Source of the DNA: Prevotella sp. UBA2739
Lineage (GTDB): Bacteria; Bacteroidota; Bacteroidia; Bacteroidales; Bacteroidaceae
Assembly (NCBI GenBank): GCA_002353525.1
Contig: DEJV01000045.1
Span: 11,279-75,278, forward strand
Reading direction: 5' to 3'
DNA: 64,000 nt
Below, piece after piece: positions 54,224 to 63,177 of this stretch. Under the pieces are notes generated by a model. It was not told where the DNA came from, made no database searches, and was given only the letters and a program-made list of their open reading frames with translations. Within the stretch, counting starts at the first letter, position 1. Every line of letters begins with the position of its first letter. The translations under genes and the position numbers were made by a program.

Positions 54224-56104
54224 TTATCTTTTGTCGATATCGTCGTAAAGCTTCTGCAGATAGGCCTTGCCTGATGCCAGATTCTTGCCTTTTTTCTTTC
54301 CCTGGTCGAGCACCACTTTCTTGGTCTCGTTGTTGAAAATGACCTGATTGTCGCTATCCACCAGTCCGAAAGCATCGGGCACCGTAAAGAAGGCGAAGTG
54401 AGGCGACTGCGGGTTGAGCATGTCCTTACTGAAGGTGAACTCCTTGTGAGAGATACCCAGCTGTGCCAAAAGGGTAGCGGCAATATCGGTCTGAGAACCA
54501 TAGATATCGATGTTGCCCGGTCCCTTCAGAGCCCCGCCAATCATGATAAGCGGAATCTGGTAGCGCTCCAGCGTCAGGTTGTCTATGTTCTCGGGATAAC
54601 AGCCCAAATGGTCGGGCACCAACACCACGAGCGTGTTCTTCCACTGTGGTAATTGCTTAAACTGTTGTATGAAACTGCCAATGCAACTGTCTGCATAGGC
54701 AAAGGCATTCAACCGCTCGTTCGCCAGGCGGTGGTAAGGTACGTCGTATGGTTCATGACTGCTCGATGTCTGCAACACGCGGAACCAGGGTTTCTTTGTC
54801 TTTTCACGTTTCAGTTCACCCAACAACCTATTCAACACAAGATGGTCGTGAACACCCCATTTGCTTAACCGCTCAGTAACAGGGAAATCCTTGTCGCAGA
54901 TAATGCCTTGGAATCCCGAAGACATCAGGTATGAGCGCATGTTGGTAAAGTCGGCGTCACCCCCATAATAGTAACCTGCACTATAACCTGCCTTGCGCAA
55001 ATGGCCTGCGATAGAAGGCAGCGACTGGGTCTTCTTCGGATATTTCATAATGCTGGTGGTGGGTTGTGCGGGATAACCGCTCAGTATGCTCACCAACCCG
55101 CGGTCAGTGCGGAAACTGGTGGCATAAAAATGGCGGAAGAGCAGTCCCTCTCTCGACAGTGCGTCGAGGTTCACCGCCACATTCTTCTCACCTCCTAACG
55201 TAGCCATCAGCTTGTTTGAGAAGCTCTCCATAATGATAAACAGCACGTTAGGTCTTTCGGTATTCAGCACGTTGATGTGCTTTTGTGCCGTAGAGTCGCC
55301 ATCGGCTATAGCCTTCACGCTACTGCCCTCCACCTGCGGGTCAAGCATCTTGGCAAACAGATTGTCTGCATCCTCAGCTTTCTCAAAACGGTATTGGCTG
55401 CCGAAATCCTTCTGTTTCGACAGAGACTCCAGCAGACTGAAGATGGGATTGGTAGCGGCATGGTTCAGGCGGATGTTATCGCTGAAATACACTTTGCCCA
55501 CATTCATGGTCGACACGGTTACCCCTCCGCGTATGGGCAGGATGAGCAATGCCAGCACCAACACGAACAACAACGTAAAGAGGAGCGGATTGAGCGGCAG
55601 CAACTTGCGCTCCAACTTATTGCTTCGCAACAGGCACAGCCAGAAGATGAAATAGATCAGAAGGGCCAACAACAGAACACCCACCACACAACCAATCACG
55701 GTCCACACACTGACGCTGGCAAAAGCATCCTTGGGCGAAGAGAAGAAATAGAACAATGGTGTGGCGTCCAAGCGGAAACCCCAATATTTATACAATACCA
55801 AGTCAACGATAAAGATCATCGCCATCAGGAATGACACGATGAAAAAATAAACCTTGGCCGTACGTCGCACCCAGCGACGGCGTGTCCAGATGCTCACGAT
55901 GAGCAACAATCCTGGAATGATGCACAGATAACCTGCCACCGAGAAATCGAGCGGCAGCCCATGCCAGATAACCTTCAGCCAGTCGAGCAACGGACATTCC
56001 TTGTAGATGCCTAGATAGCGCAACATAAACAATGGTTTCTGCAGGGCAAACAGCAATACCAGCAGGAAGAAAGTCAGAAAGTAGAGTTTGAATCGTGTCT
56101 TCAT
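54224..56104 (-). CDS. LTA-synthase-like membrane sulfatase / phosphoglycerol transferase
   Basis: A 626-residue inner membrane protein. Four or five N-terminal helices (to about residue 200) are followed by an extracytoplasmic sulfatase-fold domain (about 285-600). The probable nucleophile is the threonine in ATSFRTDRGL, and the metal-binding segment near the end is VVLVPDHLG. In Gram-negative bacteria these proteins transfer phosphoglycerol or phosphoethanolamine to surface glycans or lipids. The PAP2 phosphatase gene downstream could recycle the lipid product. It starts 8 bp after the AspT/YidE-like gene ends. Confidence 0.88.
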   Translation of the reverse strand: MKTRFKLYFLTFFLLVLLFALQKPLFMLRYLGIYKECPLLDWLKVIWHGLPLDFSVAGYLCIIPGLLLIVSIWTRRRWVRRTAKVYFFIVSFLMAMIFIVDLVLYKYWGFRLDATPLFYFFSSPKDAFASVSVWTVIGCVVGVLLLALLIYFIFWLCLLRSNKLERKLLPLNPLLFTLLFVLVLALLILPIRGGVTVSTMNVGKVYFSDNIRLNHAATNPIFSLLESLSKQKDFGSQYRFEKAEDADNLFAKMLDPQVEGSSVKAIADGDSTAQKHINVLNTERPNVLFIIMESFSNKLMATLGGEKNVAVNLDALSREGLLFRHFYATSFRTDRGLVSILSGYPAQPTTSIMKYPKKTQSLPSIAGHLRKAGYSAGYYYGGDADFTNMRSYLMSSGFQGIICDKDFPVTERLSKWGVHDHLVLNRLLGELKREKTKKPWFRVLQTSSSHEPYDVPYHRLANERLNAFAYADSCIGSFIQQFKQLPQWKNTLVVLVPDHLGCYPENIDNLTLERYQIPLIMIGGALKGPGNIDIYGSQTDIAATLLAQLGISHKEFTFSKDMLNPQSPHFAFFTVPDAFGLVDSDNQVIFNNETKKVVLDQGKKKGKNLASGKAYLQKLYDDIDKR

Positions 56105-56111
56105 AACTTAT

Positions 56112-57773
56112 CTATAGGAAAAACATTAGTACCATTTGAATGATAATCACACGGGCAAACATGCACAACGGATACACCGTGGCATAGCTCACAGAGGCAG
56201 TATCGCCTTCCAGCGTGTCGTTGGCATAGCTCAGGGCCATGGGGTTTGCCATACTGCCACAGAGAATTCCGCAGATGGTGCCGTAATCAAAACGGCTCAT
56301 CCGCAGCATCACAGCACCCACCAGTAATACAGGAAGCACCGTAATGAGTCCGCCCAGACCTATCCACAACAGACCTTCTGGACGTACGACGGTCTCGAAA
56401 AAATGAGCGCCCGACTCCAGACCAAGACAGGCCAGATAGAGGGAGAGGCCCAGTTTACGAAGCATCAGGTTGGCACTTCGCGTGGTGTAGGTCACCAAAT
56501 GGAATCGGGGGCCGAAGGCTCCTACCAAGATGCCCACCACAATAGGACCGCCTGCCAATCCCAGTCTGACGGGTATCGTCATGCCTGGCACGTGTATGGG
56601 AATAGCTCCAAGTGCCAGACCGAGTATGATGCCAATAAAGATAGCGCCTAAATTGGGTTCATTGAGAGTTTGCACAGAGTTGCCCAGGAACTTCTCCGCA
56701 TGGTCGATGGCATCCGCCTCGCCCACCAGCGTCAGCCGGTCGCCATATTGTAAGCGTTTGTCGTATGTAGCCAAAATCTTTACGTCGCCTCGCAGGATGC
56801 GGCTGACATTTACTCCATACGTATTGCGAAGCTGCAGCTGTCCTAGTTTTTTTCCGTTCAACTCAGGACGGGTAATGACGATGACCCGGCTCTCCACTTT
56901 TGCGTCGAGTGCATTCCAATCCACATCGTTACGATTCCAGTCCTCTTTCTCGCGCTTACCGAAAAGTATCTCGACCGCATCCACCTCGTTTTGGTCAGTC
57001 ACAACCAGCAACCGGTCGTTTTTCTGCAAGGTGGTGGCACTTTTCGGAACAATCACCTCACGGTTTCTCCAAATGCGGGAGACAATAAACTCCGTATGGC
57101 ACATCTGCTTGATTTGCGCCAAGTTCTTACCATAGAGGGCAGGATTCACCACCTCGAAGCGGGCAATGAACGTTTCGTCCTCGCTATGTGTGGGGTGGCT
57201 CTTCAACTGTGCCGGGCGTACCAACAGCTTTCGTAGCACGACCATACCCACTATCACACCCACCACGCCCAGTGGATAGGTCACGGCACATCCCAGTGCC
57301 GCACCACTGGCGGGAAGTCCCAACTGCTGCAGTGTCTGCTGTGCGGCACCAAGTGCCGGGGTGTTGGTAGTGGCTCCGCAGAGTATTCCGGCCATGTCGG
57401 GTAATCCCACCGGGGTTATTTGCGCAAACAGCAATGCCATCAGTGTGCCCACAATGACAACAGCCAGTCCCCACCCGTTCAGGCGTAATCCATCATCCAT
57501 GATTGATGCGAAAAAGCCTGGTCCCACCTGCATACCTAATACATATACAAACAAGATGAGACCGAAGTTTTCTGCATAGTCGAGCATCCGTGCGTCGACC
57601 GACAGTCCCAGGTGACCAGCCAATATGCCAATGAAAAACACGAAGGCCACGCCTAACGACACGCCCCACACGCGGAACTTGCCAAAAGCAAGCCCCACAG
57701 CACATATGAGCGACAGCACGATGACTGTCTGCATGGCCGAATGGATGGCAAAAAGGCTGTTAATCCACTGCAT
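56112..57773 (-). CDS. AspT/YidE-like transporter with two TrkA-C domains
   Basis: A 553-residue inner membrane protein. Two membrane blocks (about 10-165 and 365-553) of the aspartate:alanine exchanger fold flank two cytoplasmic TrkA-C domains (about 200-355). The repeated segments GILCGATTNTPALGA and GILCGSMANPMALSY mark the two inverted halves. AspT exchanges aspartate for alanine; YidE homologues have no settled substrate. The start at 57773 (MQWINSLFAI) lies just after a TAnnTTTG box; an in-frame ATG at 57887 is upstream of that promoter and is rejected. First gene of the operon with the LTA-synthase-like and PAP2 genes. Confidence 0.88.
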   Translation of the reverse strand: MQWINSLFAIHSAMQTVIVLSLICAVGLAFGKFRVWGVSLGVAFVFFIGILAGHLGLSVDARMLDYAENFGLILFVYVLGMQVGPGFFASIMDDGLRLNGWGLAVVIVGTLMALLFAQITPVGLPDMAGILCGATTNTPALGAAQQTLQQLGLPASGAALGCAVTYPLGVVGVIVGMVVLRKLLVRPAQLKSHPTHSEDETFIARFEVVNPALYGKNLAQIKQMCHTEFIVSRIWRNREVIVPKSATTLQKNDRLLVVTDQNEVDAVEILFGKREKEDWNRNDVDWNALDAKVESRVIVITRPELNGKKLGQLQLRNTYGVNVSRILRGDVKILATYDKRLQYGDRLTLVGEADAIDHAEKFLGNSVQTLNEPNLGAIFIGIILGLALGAIPIHVPGMTIPVRLGLAGGPIVVGILVGAFGPRFHLVTYTTRSANLMLRKLGLSLYLACLGLESGAHFFETVVRPEGLLWIGLGGLITVLPVLLVGAVMLRMSRFDYGTICGILCGSMANPMALSYANDTLEGDTASVSYATVYPLCMFARVIIIQMVLMFFL

Positions 57774-57789
57774 AAATCCTAAATTGGTG

Positions 57790-57797
57790 CAAAGATA
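57790..57797 (-). promoter_or_regulatory. -7 promoter box of the AspT/LTA-synthase/PAP2 operon
   Basis: Minus-strand TATCTTTG fits TAnnTTTG; a TTG lies 18-19 nt further upstream. Confidence 0.75.
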
Positions 57798-57840
57798 CGA
57801 ATATTTAACCATTTTCAATGGACTATTCTCATTTTTTTCG

Positions 57841-57848
57841 TACCTTTG
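57841..57848 (+). promoter_or_regulatory. -7 promoter box of the secreted protein gene (57876)
   Basis: TACCTTTG fits TAnnTTTG. It implies a start after about 57855, which supports the ATG at 57876 rather than 57846 or 57858. Confidence 0.7.
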
Positions 57849-57875
57849 CCTCCCAAAATGATAAAAGTCAAGATG

Positions 57876-58775
57876 ATGAAGAAACAACTCATAATATGCT
57901 TGATGCTGCTATTGGCATCTGCCGCTCAGGCACAAAGCACCCTCAAGGTGGTTCCTGTCATGAAAAAGGGCGAGGTCAGGAGCTATGTGTCCGAAACTAT
58001 AAACAATACGGCAGGGAACAACATCAAAATTACACAACAGACAGACTACACCATCGTCGACGTAACCGACAGTGGCTATGTGGTGGACTTGGTGTGCACA
58101 AGCATCAATACGGAGGCTGATGTAGATAATATTACTAAAAAATTGCTCAGCCTCAACGAGTCGATGATGCAAAATGCCCACATCCGATTAGCAACCGACA
58201 AAGAGGGCAAACCCATCAAGATACTTAACTATGAAGAAGTCCGCCAGAATACGGAGAACGTCCTCAACAAGATTGTCAACGAAATACTGGCCGAACTACC
58301 TGATATGGGCAATCTTATCTCTAAAGAGGCCATGCTGGAAAAAGCACGTGCACAGATGGATGAAGAAAAAATCCTCTCGGGCATACAAAAAAGCGCCAGT
58401 CCCCTGGCCCTTAATGGCAAGACGCTCAATAACACCACCGAGGAAGATTATGTCAATGCCATAGGTCTGAAAATGAAACGCCGCTACACCGTGAACGGCA
58501 ACTCCGTCATAGCCAAGTCGGTGATGAACATGGACAAAAGCGACCTGAAACAACTCATCCTCACACAGATGAAGGCTGCAATACCTTCCATGAAAGAAAC
58601 GGAGATACTAGATATTGATATGCTGATGGACAGTGGCATGCTGACTTTCCAGATGGACGAAGAAGCCACCTACGAACTGCTCGACAATGGATGGGTAAAA
58701 TCTATCAAGACCATTACAAACAATAAGATGATGGGGCAGTCATCATCCATCACTTGCACCGTCACTCTGAAATAA
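57876..58775 (+). CDS. Secreted protein of unknown function
   Basis: A 299-residue protein with a clear signal peptide (about 1-20, MKKQLIICLMLLLASAAQAQ) and no further membrane segment. The mature part alternates beta-like stretches (QTDYTIVDVTDSGYVVDLVC) with a long charged helix (residues about 100-175), and ends in beta sequence with many T and S residues. This pattern resembles the DUF6263-like secreted proteins of Bacteroidales, but I cannot name a family with confidence. It has its own promoter, is divergent from the transporter operon and is followed by a metallophosphoesterase gene. No catalytic motif is visible. Confidence 0.75.
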   Translation: MKKQLIICLMLLLASAAQAQSTLKVVPVMKKGEVRSYVSETINNTAGNNIKITQQTDYTIVDVTDSGYVVDLVCTSINTEADVDNITKKLLSLNESMMQNAHIRLATDKEGKPIKILNYEEVRQNTENVLNKIVNEILAELPDMGNLISKEAMLEKARAQMDEEKILSGIQKSASPLALNGKTLNNTTEEDYVNAIGLKMKRRYTVNGNSVIAKSVMNMDKSDLKQLILTQMKAAIPSMKETEILDIDMLMDSGMLTFQMDEEATYELLDNGWVKSIKTITNNKMMGQSSSITCTVTLK

Positions 58776-58790
58776 GCAATAAGGAGACCC

Positions 58791-58832
58791 TTCTCACTTC
58801 TCACCTCTCTCCTCTCACCTCTCACCTCTAAA
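58791..58832. repeat. 7-nt array (6 units) before the metallophosphoesterase gene
   Basis: In register: TTCTCAC, TTCTCAC, CTCTCTC, CTCTCAC, CTCTCAC, CTCTAAA. Same unit type as the right arm of palindromic element D, here without a core. Confidence 0.85.
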
Positions 58833-58836
58833 AAAT

Positions 58837-59934
58837 ATGCGAATGATGTGGATGATGCTTTTTCTGGCACTACCTTTGCTAGGTGTGGGCTATGCCGCAT
58901 GGCACGTGTGGCAGATATTGCCATGGTCACCTGTATGGAAATGCGGTGTACTCGCTGTGGGGCTGCTGGCCTTTGCTTGCATCTTCTTGAATTTCAGCGG
59001 CACACTTGAGCGACTGCCTCTCAACATGGCTTCGATGCTCTACGACTTTGGCAACTCATTCCTCATGATTCTGCTCTATCTCGTCATGCTGTTCTTGCTG
59101 CTCGATTTCGGACGACTCGTCCATCTCGTACCGAAGGACTGGCTCACCCACAACGCCATATCCTCACTTGCCATCTTCCTGTTCATGCTGTCGGTGTTCG
59201 TCTATGGCAACATACACTATCACCACAAGCACCGCCAGCCATTGCAACTGACCACAGCCAAGGACCTTGCCAAGCCCATGCGCATCGTCATGATGAGCGA
59301 CCTGCACCTTGGTTACCATAACCGTCGTGCGGAGTTTCATAAGTGGGTCGACATGGTCAACAGCGAGCATCCCGACATGATTCTTATCGGTGGCGACATC
59401 ATCGACATCAGCGTCAGACCCCTCTTGGAAGAAGATATGGCCGAAGAGTTCCGCCGCCTGCAAGCACCTGTCTATGCCTGCCTGGGCAACCACGAGTACT
59501 ATAGCGGTGAGCCTCGCGCACAGCAGTTTTACCACGATGCCGGCATCCATCTGCTTCGCGACACGAGTGTTGTCGTGAACGACGTGTGCATCATCGGCCG
59601 CGACGACCAGACCAACCCGCAACGAAAGAGCGTGGCAGAGCTAGCCCGCCATACCGGCAACACCCACTATACCATTCTGCTCGATCATCAGCCTTATCAT
59701 CTTGACCGCACCGAACGTGCCGGCATTGATTTCCAGTTCAGCGGACATACTCACTATGGGCAGGTATGGCCTATTTCTTGGATTACCGACCGCATCTACG
59801 AGTGTGCCTTCGGGCCATGGCAGCGCGGCAACACCCGTTATTACGTCAGTTCGGGCATCGGCATCTGGGGAGGAAAGTTCCGCATCGGCACCCGCTCGGA
59901 GTATATTGTCGCGACTTTAACGAACGAGAAATAA
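58837..59934 (+). CDS. Membrane-anchored metallophosphoesterase (YaeI/YkuE-like)
   Basis: A 365-residue protein with three to four N-terminal membrane helices (to about residue 125) and a C-terminal calcineurin-like phosphoesterase domain (about 148-365). Metal-binding motifs are complete: MSDLHLG, GGDIID, GNHEYY and GHTHYGQ. The fold and layout match the group that acts on UDP-diacylglucosamine-like or other phospholipid substrates at the membrane; the true substrate is not known. The leader is a 7-nt repeat array, and no promoter box is evident, so it may be co-transcribed with the secreted protein gene upstream. Confidence 0.9.
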   Translation: MRMMWMMLFLALPLLGVGYAAWHVWQILPWSPVWKCGVLAVGLLAFACIFLNFSGTLERLPLNMASMLYDFGNSFLMILLYLVMLFLLLDFGRLVHLVPKDWLTHNAISSLAIFLFMLSVFVYGNIHYHHKHRQPLQLTTAKDLAKPMRIVMMSDLHLGYHNRRAEFHKWVDMVNSEHPDMILIGGDIIDISVRPLLEEDMAEEFRRLQAPVYACLGNHEYYSGEPRAQQFYHDAGIHLLRDTSVVVNDVCIIGRDDQTNPQRKSVAELARHTGNTHYTILLDHQPYHLDRTERAGIDFQFSGHTHYGQVWPISWITDRIYECAFGPWQRGNTRYYVSSGIGIWGGKFRIGTRSEYIVATLTNEK

Positions 59935-59966
59935 GGGATAAATTTCGTGGTCGAAAAAGCCCATTT

Positions 59967-60058
59967 TCAATTTGCTAATAAATTAAGATGCAATTTGTTA
60001 ACAAATCGCGTCTTAATTTATTAACAAATCGAAGTGTAATTTGTTAGCAAATGAAAAA
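59967..60058. repeat. 23-nt palindromic tandem array, locus 2 (4 units)
   Basis: Four units of exactly 23 nt with the same AATTTGTTAACAAAT core as the array at 26083-26220, 34 kb away. Like that array it begins with TCAATTTGCTAA and lies shortly downstream of a plus-strand gene. Confidence 0.9.
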
Positions 60059-60292
60059 TTGACGGTTTTCTCGCTTTTCAACAACGCATTTTTCGAGGAT
60101 TTCGAGATGAACAGACACCCCCAAATTCGACACATTCTTTGCCACTTTCGGCATCTGGAAGATCCATTCAAGCCATTGACTATTCGAGTCATTCGATCAA
60201 TTCGTGGTCGTGTAAACATCCGGCAGTCCTGCCAATGAGCATAGCAACAAGGCACAAAGGAACCAGATATTTCCCGTTAAAGGCTTGAAAAC

Positions 60293-60373
60293 CAAGAGGT
60301 ATGATTTCCTTCAAAATAGGGCCAAAGCCTTGAAAGAAATCATACCTCTCAGTTTTCAATTCTCAGTTCTCGA
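60293..60373. repeat. Palindromic element with one 7-nt arm, copy C
   Basis: Core from AAGAGGTATGATTTCC to GAAATCATACCTCTCAG (60294-60352), followed by TTTTCAA, TTCTCAG, TTCTCGA. The left arm is lost. It lies between convergent genes. Between it and the 23-nt array (60059-60292) no gene was recognised. Confidence 0.85.
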
Positions 60374-60393
60374 CCAGAGAATCTCCTAGTTTC

Positions 60394-61071
60394 TTACCTG
60401 CGTCCACCGAAGTTTCCATGTGTGGTCGTTCCGGTGCGTCCGCTGTTGTTCTTAGCAGTAACCGTTCTGGTGACAGAAGCGGTGCGATTGTTCATTTCCC
60501 GAGCCGGAGCAGAGTTGATCATTCCCGTACGGCGCCCGTTGCTGATGGTTGTGGTCTTGCCGACAACAGCCACCGGTTTGTTGTTGTGAACCGTCACGTG
60601 ATTGACTTTCACCACTCTGTTCGTGGCATGCCTGTTAGCGTAGTGGCTGCTGCTGAGACGGTTGTTACCGCCACGGTAGCTGACAAACACTTTCGGATGC
60701 GCATTGAACATGCGGCCAGAAGCATAGTGACTGTAGATGCCGAACACCCAGTGGCTCTTCTCCCATGTCAGCGGGCGGAAGAAGTAGGCCGTTGCCATGT
60801 AACGGTCATACTGCCAGCTGGTAAGCACGAAGCGCAAGTCGCTGTTGCGGCGCTCCCAATAGAATCCAAACACATCGCTATGGTTGCTCACGCTCATCAT
60901 ATAGTCGAGATTGATCTCATACACGTCCTCATACTGTGCACTGCTCAGGTTGAGCTCGTAGGCCATCTTGTCAGAGAGGAAGAGGGCCTCGTTGCGTGCC
61001 TCAGTGAAAGTCATTCCCTTTGCAGCGACGACTATCGTCATCAGAACTGCCATCATCATCATCTTCTTCAT
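60394..61071 (-). CDS. Exported protein of unknown function with N/H/R/T-rich tail
   Basis: A 225-residue protein with a signal peptide (about 1-20). Residues about 20-125 are aromatic-rich and look folded (SDVFGFYWERRNSDLRF, YFFRPLTWEKSHWVFGIY). From about 130 the sequence is low complexity, rich in N, H, R, T and G, ending in FGGRR. Such basic tails occur in Bacteroidales exported proteins of unknown role. The start at 61071 (MKKMMMMAVL) gives the signal peptide. No promoter box matching the full consensus was found (TTATTTTG is one base off). Function cannot be assigned. Confidence 0.7.
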   Translation of the reverse strand: MKKMMMMAVLMTIVVAAKGMTFTEARNEALFLSDKMAYELNLSSAQYEDVYEINLDYMMSVSNHSDVFGFYWERRNSDLRFVLTSWQYDRYMATAYFFRPLTWEKSHWVFGIYSHYASGRMFNAHPKVFVSYRGGNNRLSSSHYANRHATNRVVKVNHVTVHNNKPVAVVGKTTTISNGRRTGMINSAPAREMNNRTASVTRTVTAKNNSGRTGTTTHGNFGGRR

Positions 61072-61162
61072 AGTCGTACATCTTTTAATTGTTAAACATC
61101 CTTTTCTTATTCTCGAAGGCAAAATAACAACAAAATCTGCATGTACGAAAAGGATTATACCT

Positions 61163-61395
61163 AAAAAGCGGGAGGATTTTCCCTAAATCCAATTAGGGTA
61201 ATCCTCCCTTCTGGTGGGTGGCAGCCAGCTAATGGTAGTGCTTCATGCTGCCTGCGCAGTGCCTGCGAGTGCCGATGTGCTGAACTTGCGCCGTGAACCG
61301 GGCATTCATTGATGCCCATATCCGCCGTTCCGAACAGACCGATCGTAAAAGATGTTTTAGCTCACCCTGCCATCCCAGCCAGTATGATGATTGCA
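61163..61395 (-). ncRNA. Candidate structured non-coding RNA
   Basis: Between two minus-strand genes lies a GC-rich non-coding segment. On the minus strand 61383-61361 pairs with 61230-61211 through blocks CUGG, UGGG, UGGCAG and AGCU, interrupted by two single-base bulges. It encloses smaller hairpins such as GGGCAU...AUGCCC. It ends in a strong hairpin (61170-61208) and a run of five U. The long closed-rod plan is compatible with a 6S-type RNA, but I cannot confirm the family. The 5' end is not fixed; no TAnnTTTG box is visible, so it may also be processed from the mRNA of the gene at 61419. Confidence 0.5.
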
Positions 61396-61418
61396 TTAAG
61401 CGTTGCGGTTGAATGCTC

Positions 61419-61871
61419 TCAAATCAGCTCTGTCGTGAAATTCAGCGATTGAATCTCAATGTCCAATTTGCGCAACTGCTGGGAGTAACGGTCAATTTCG
61501 CTTCCCAGGTTTTTCACGTCAATTGTCGTAACCATTTTAATTTCAGAGCGTGAGTAGCGGTCTTGTTTCGACGAGGCATGGTCGAACACCCCCCGAAGAG
61601 TCTCGATGCGCTTTGTCAGCACATCCTTCTCAGCCATCATCTGCGTAAGTGTCTTCGTGCCGCTCATGGTTTGCATGTTTGTGGCATTGATACGGAATAT
61701 CAGTTCCTCCAACTGCTTCAAGCACGCATCCAACTCTGCGAACAAGTCCTTTGGCTGCTCGTCAGGCTCGTCACCCTCCTGCACCTTCACATTGTTGTTC
61801 ATTCTCACTTTCAGCTGTTCTATTCTCTTCTGCAAGTCTTTACGCAGACTCAGTGCCTCTGCCAGTTTCAT
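61419..61871 (-). CDS. DIP1984-family protein
   Basis: A 150-residue soluble coiled-coil protein. It begins MKLAEALSLRKDLQKRIEQL, typical of the DIP1984 (septicolysin-like) family, and contains the family-type segments LIFRINATN and MMAEKDVLTKRIETLR. The structure is mostly helical with no membrane segment or signal peptide. The biological role of the family is not established. The start at 61871 lies about 35 nt downstream of the expected transcription start; an earlier in-frame ATG (61982) would precede the promoter. A probable structured RNA follows directly. Confidence 0.85.
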   Translation of the reverse strand: MKLAEALSLRKDLQKRIEQLKVRMNNNVKVQEGDEPDEQPKDLFAELDACLKQLEELIFRINATNMQTMSGTKTLTQMMAEKDVLTKRIETLRGVFDHASSKQDRYSRSEIKMVTTIDVKNLGSEIDRYSQQLRKLDIEIQSLNFTTELI

Positions 61872-61910
61872 ACTTCTGATGTTTAAGTTTAACAAATTTG
61901 ATTTCCGTTG

Positions 61911-61918
61911 CAAATATA
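61911..61918 (-). promoter_or_regulatory. -7 promoter box of the DIP1984-family gene
   Basis: Minus-strand TATATTTG fits TAnnTTTG, about 40 bp before the start codon. Confidence 0.7.
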
Positions 61919-62038
61919 CTATTTTATTGTCATTCGGCCACAAAATGGGATGGAAAAACGACAATAGATTTCCTATTGGCACAAACTTTTATGCCAAGCG
62001 GGTGAAAAATCATACCAGACAAAGACTCTCAACAACCC

Positions 62039-62224
62039 TTACCAGTCGCTGTCATCCTCCCAAAAGCTATTTTGTTTGGCTTGTGGCGTGACATCTTTTG
62101 GCGGGAAATCGTCGTCTTCCGGATTACCGTGTGGAATGGTCTCAGTAGTAGGTGAAGCTGCTAGAAAGGCTGTATCCATATAGTAAGCAAATACTTTTAC
62201 CTTAGGCGGTAAATATTTATTCAT
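62039..62224 (-). CDS. Small acidic protein of unknown function (61 residues)
   Basis: A short frame starting MNKYLPPKVKVFAYYMDTAF and ending in an acidic tail (EDDDFPPK, FWEDDSDW). There is no signal peptide or membrane helix. Support for it being real: a good -7 box (62250-62257) with a leader of about 18 nt, and a length and acidic C-terminus like other small Bacteroidales proteins. I do not recognise a family. An earlier ATG at 62260 would lie on the promoter and is rejected. Confidence 0.6.
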   Translation of the reverse strand: MNKYLPPKVKVFAYYMDTAFLAASPTTETIPHGNPEDDDFPPKDVTPQAKQNSFWEDDSDW

Positions 62225-62249
62225 AGCAGTGATATTAAAAATTGGTCTG

Positions 62250-62257
62250 CAAAAGTA
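62250..62257 (-). promoter_or_regulatory. -7 promoter box of the small acidic protein gene
   Basis: Minus-strand TACTTTTG fits TAnnTTTG. Confidence 0.6.
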
Positions 62258-62383
62258 CAAATTCTTTCACTGACGACAAAATTTTTTCACAGAAAAAGCA
62301 AAAAAAATATTTCAGCCCCCATGCTTCACCTTATAGGATGGCTACTGCATATCGGAAACGTTTGGTTTAATACATCAAACAAC

Positions 62384-62425
62384 GACTTATGCCCGATACC
62401 AGTCTTACCACATCGGACATAAGTC
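62384..62425 (-). terminator. Hairpin after upp
   Basis: 14-nt arms (62384-62397 and 62412-62425). The single non-Watson-Crick position is a G-U pair only on minus-strand RNA, fitting a structure in the upp transcript. No strong U-run follows. Confidence 0.55.
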
Positions 62426-62471
62426 TAAAAATAACAAAGAGTTGTATTCTGAAAAAACAGAAACCAGGGGC

Positions 62472-63158
62472 CTAGTTCTTCTCTAGAGGCTTACGAAAGG
62501 CTGAAAGTTTCTCGCCATAGCAAAGGTCGCCGCAATCGCCGAAGCCCGGAACAATGTATTTCAGGTCGTTCATACCCTGGTCTATGGCAGCACACCAGAT
62601 GGTGGAACCTTCGGGCAGGGCTTCTTTGACAACCTCGACACCCTCAGGAGCAGCTATCACACAACACACGTGAATCTTCTTGGGTTTGCCGGAAAGAAGC
62701 AACGAGTCGATAGCAGCGGCAAGACTGCCACCTGTGGCCAGCATGGGATCGACAATCAGGAGCGTCTTGCCCTTGACACTGGGCGTGGCGATATAGTCGG
62801 TCTGGATGCCAACCTCGGTATGCTCGCGATTGATATACATGCGGAAAGCAGAGACAAAGGCATTGTCGGCCTTGTCGAACACATTGAGGAAGCCCTGATG
62901 GAAAGGCAAACCGGCACGGAGCACGGTGGCGATGACCATGTCATCTTTGGGCAGGGGAATATCGATAGTCCCTAGCGGGGTGGTGACTGTCTTCGGCTTG
63001 TACTCAAGCGTCTTTGACAGCTCATAGGCCATCATTTCGCCAATACGCTCTACGTTACGACGAAACAACAGACGGTTCTGCTGTATTTTCTTATCACGCA
63101 ACTCAGCCATATACTGGTTGATGATGCTGTTTTGATTGCTAAAGTTAATGATTTCCAT
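62472..63158 (-). CDS. upp: Uracil phosphoribosyltransferase
   Basis: UPRTase joins uracil and PRPP to UMP in pyrimidine salvage (cytoplasm). The 228-residue protein has the PRPP-binding segment VDPMLATGGSL, the early RRNVERIGEMMAYE stretch and the conserved VLRAGLPFHQG. The C-terminal uracil-binding part is PGFGDCGDLCYG. The start at 63158 matches the usual N-terminus of the family; the ATG at 63182 would be upstream of the promoter. The -7 box at 63170-63177 gives a leader of only a few nucleotides. It is divergent from pckA. Confidence 0.95.
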   Translation of the reverse strand: MEIINFSNQNSIINQYMAELRDKKIQQNRLLFRRNVERIGEMMAYELSKTLEYKPKTVTTPLGTIDIPLPKDDMVIATVLRAGLPFHQGFLNVFDKADNAFVSAFRMYINREHTEVGIQTDYIATPSVKGKTLLIVDPMLATGGSLAAAIDSLLLSGKPKKIHVCCVIAAPEGVEVVKEALPEGSTIWCAAIDQGMNDLKYIVPGFGDCGDLCYGEKLSAFRKPLEKN

Positions 63159-63169
63159 AGTTTTTACTG

Positions 63170-63177
63170 CAAAAATA
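63170..63177 (-). promoter_or_regulatory. -7 promoter box of upp
   Basis: Minus-strand TATTTTTG fits TAnnTTTG and lies 12 bp from the start codon, so the mRNA is nearly leaderless. Confidence 0.6.

Noticed and set aside
61163..61395. Calling the structured RNA RNase P, tmRNA or SRP RNA.
   Set aside because: None of the conserved segments of these RNAs (for example GAGGAAAGUCCGG of RNase P or GGAAGGAAGCAGC of SRP RNA) is present on either strand.
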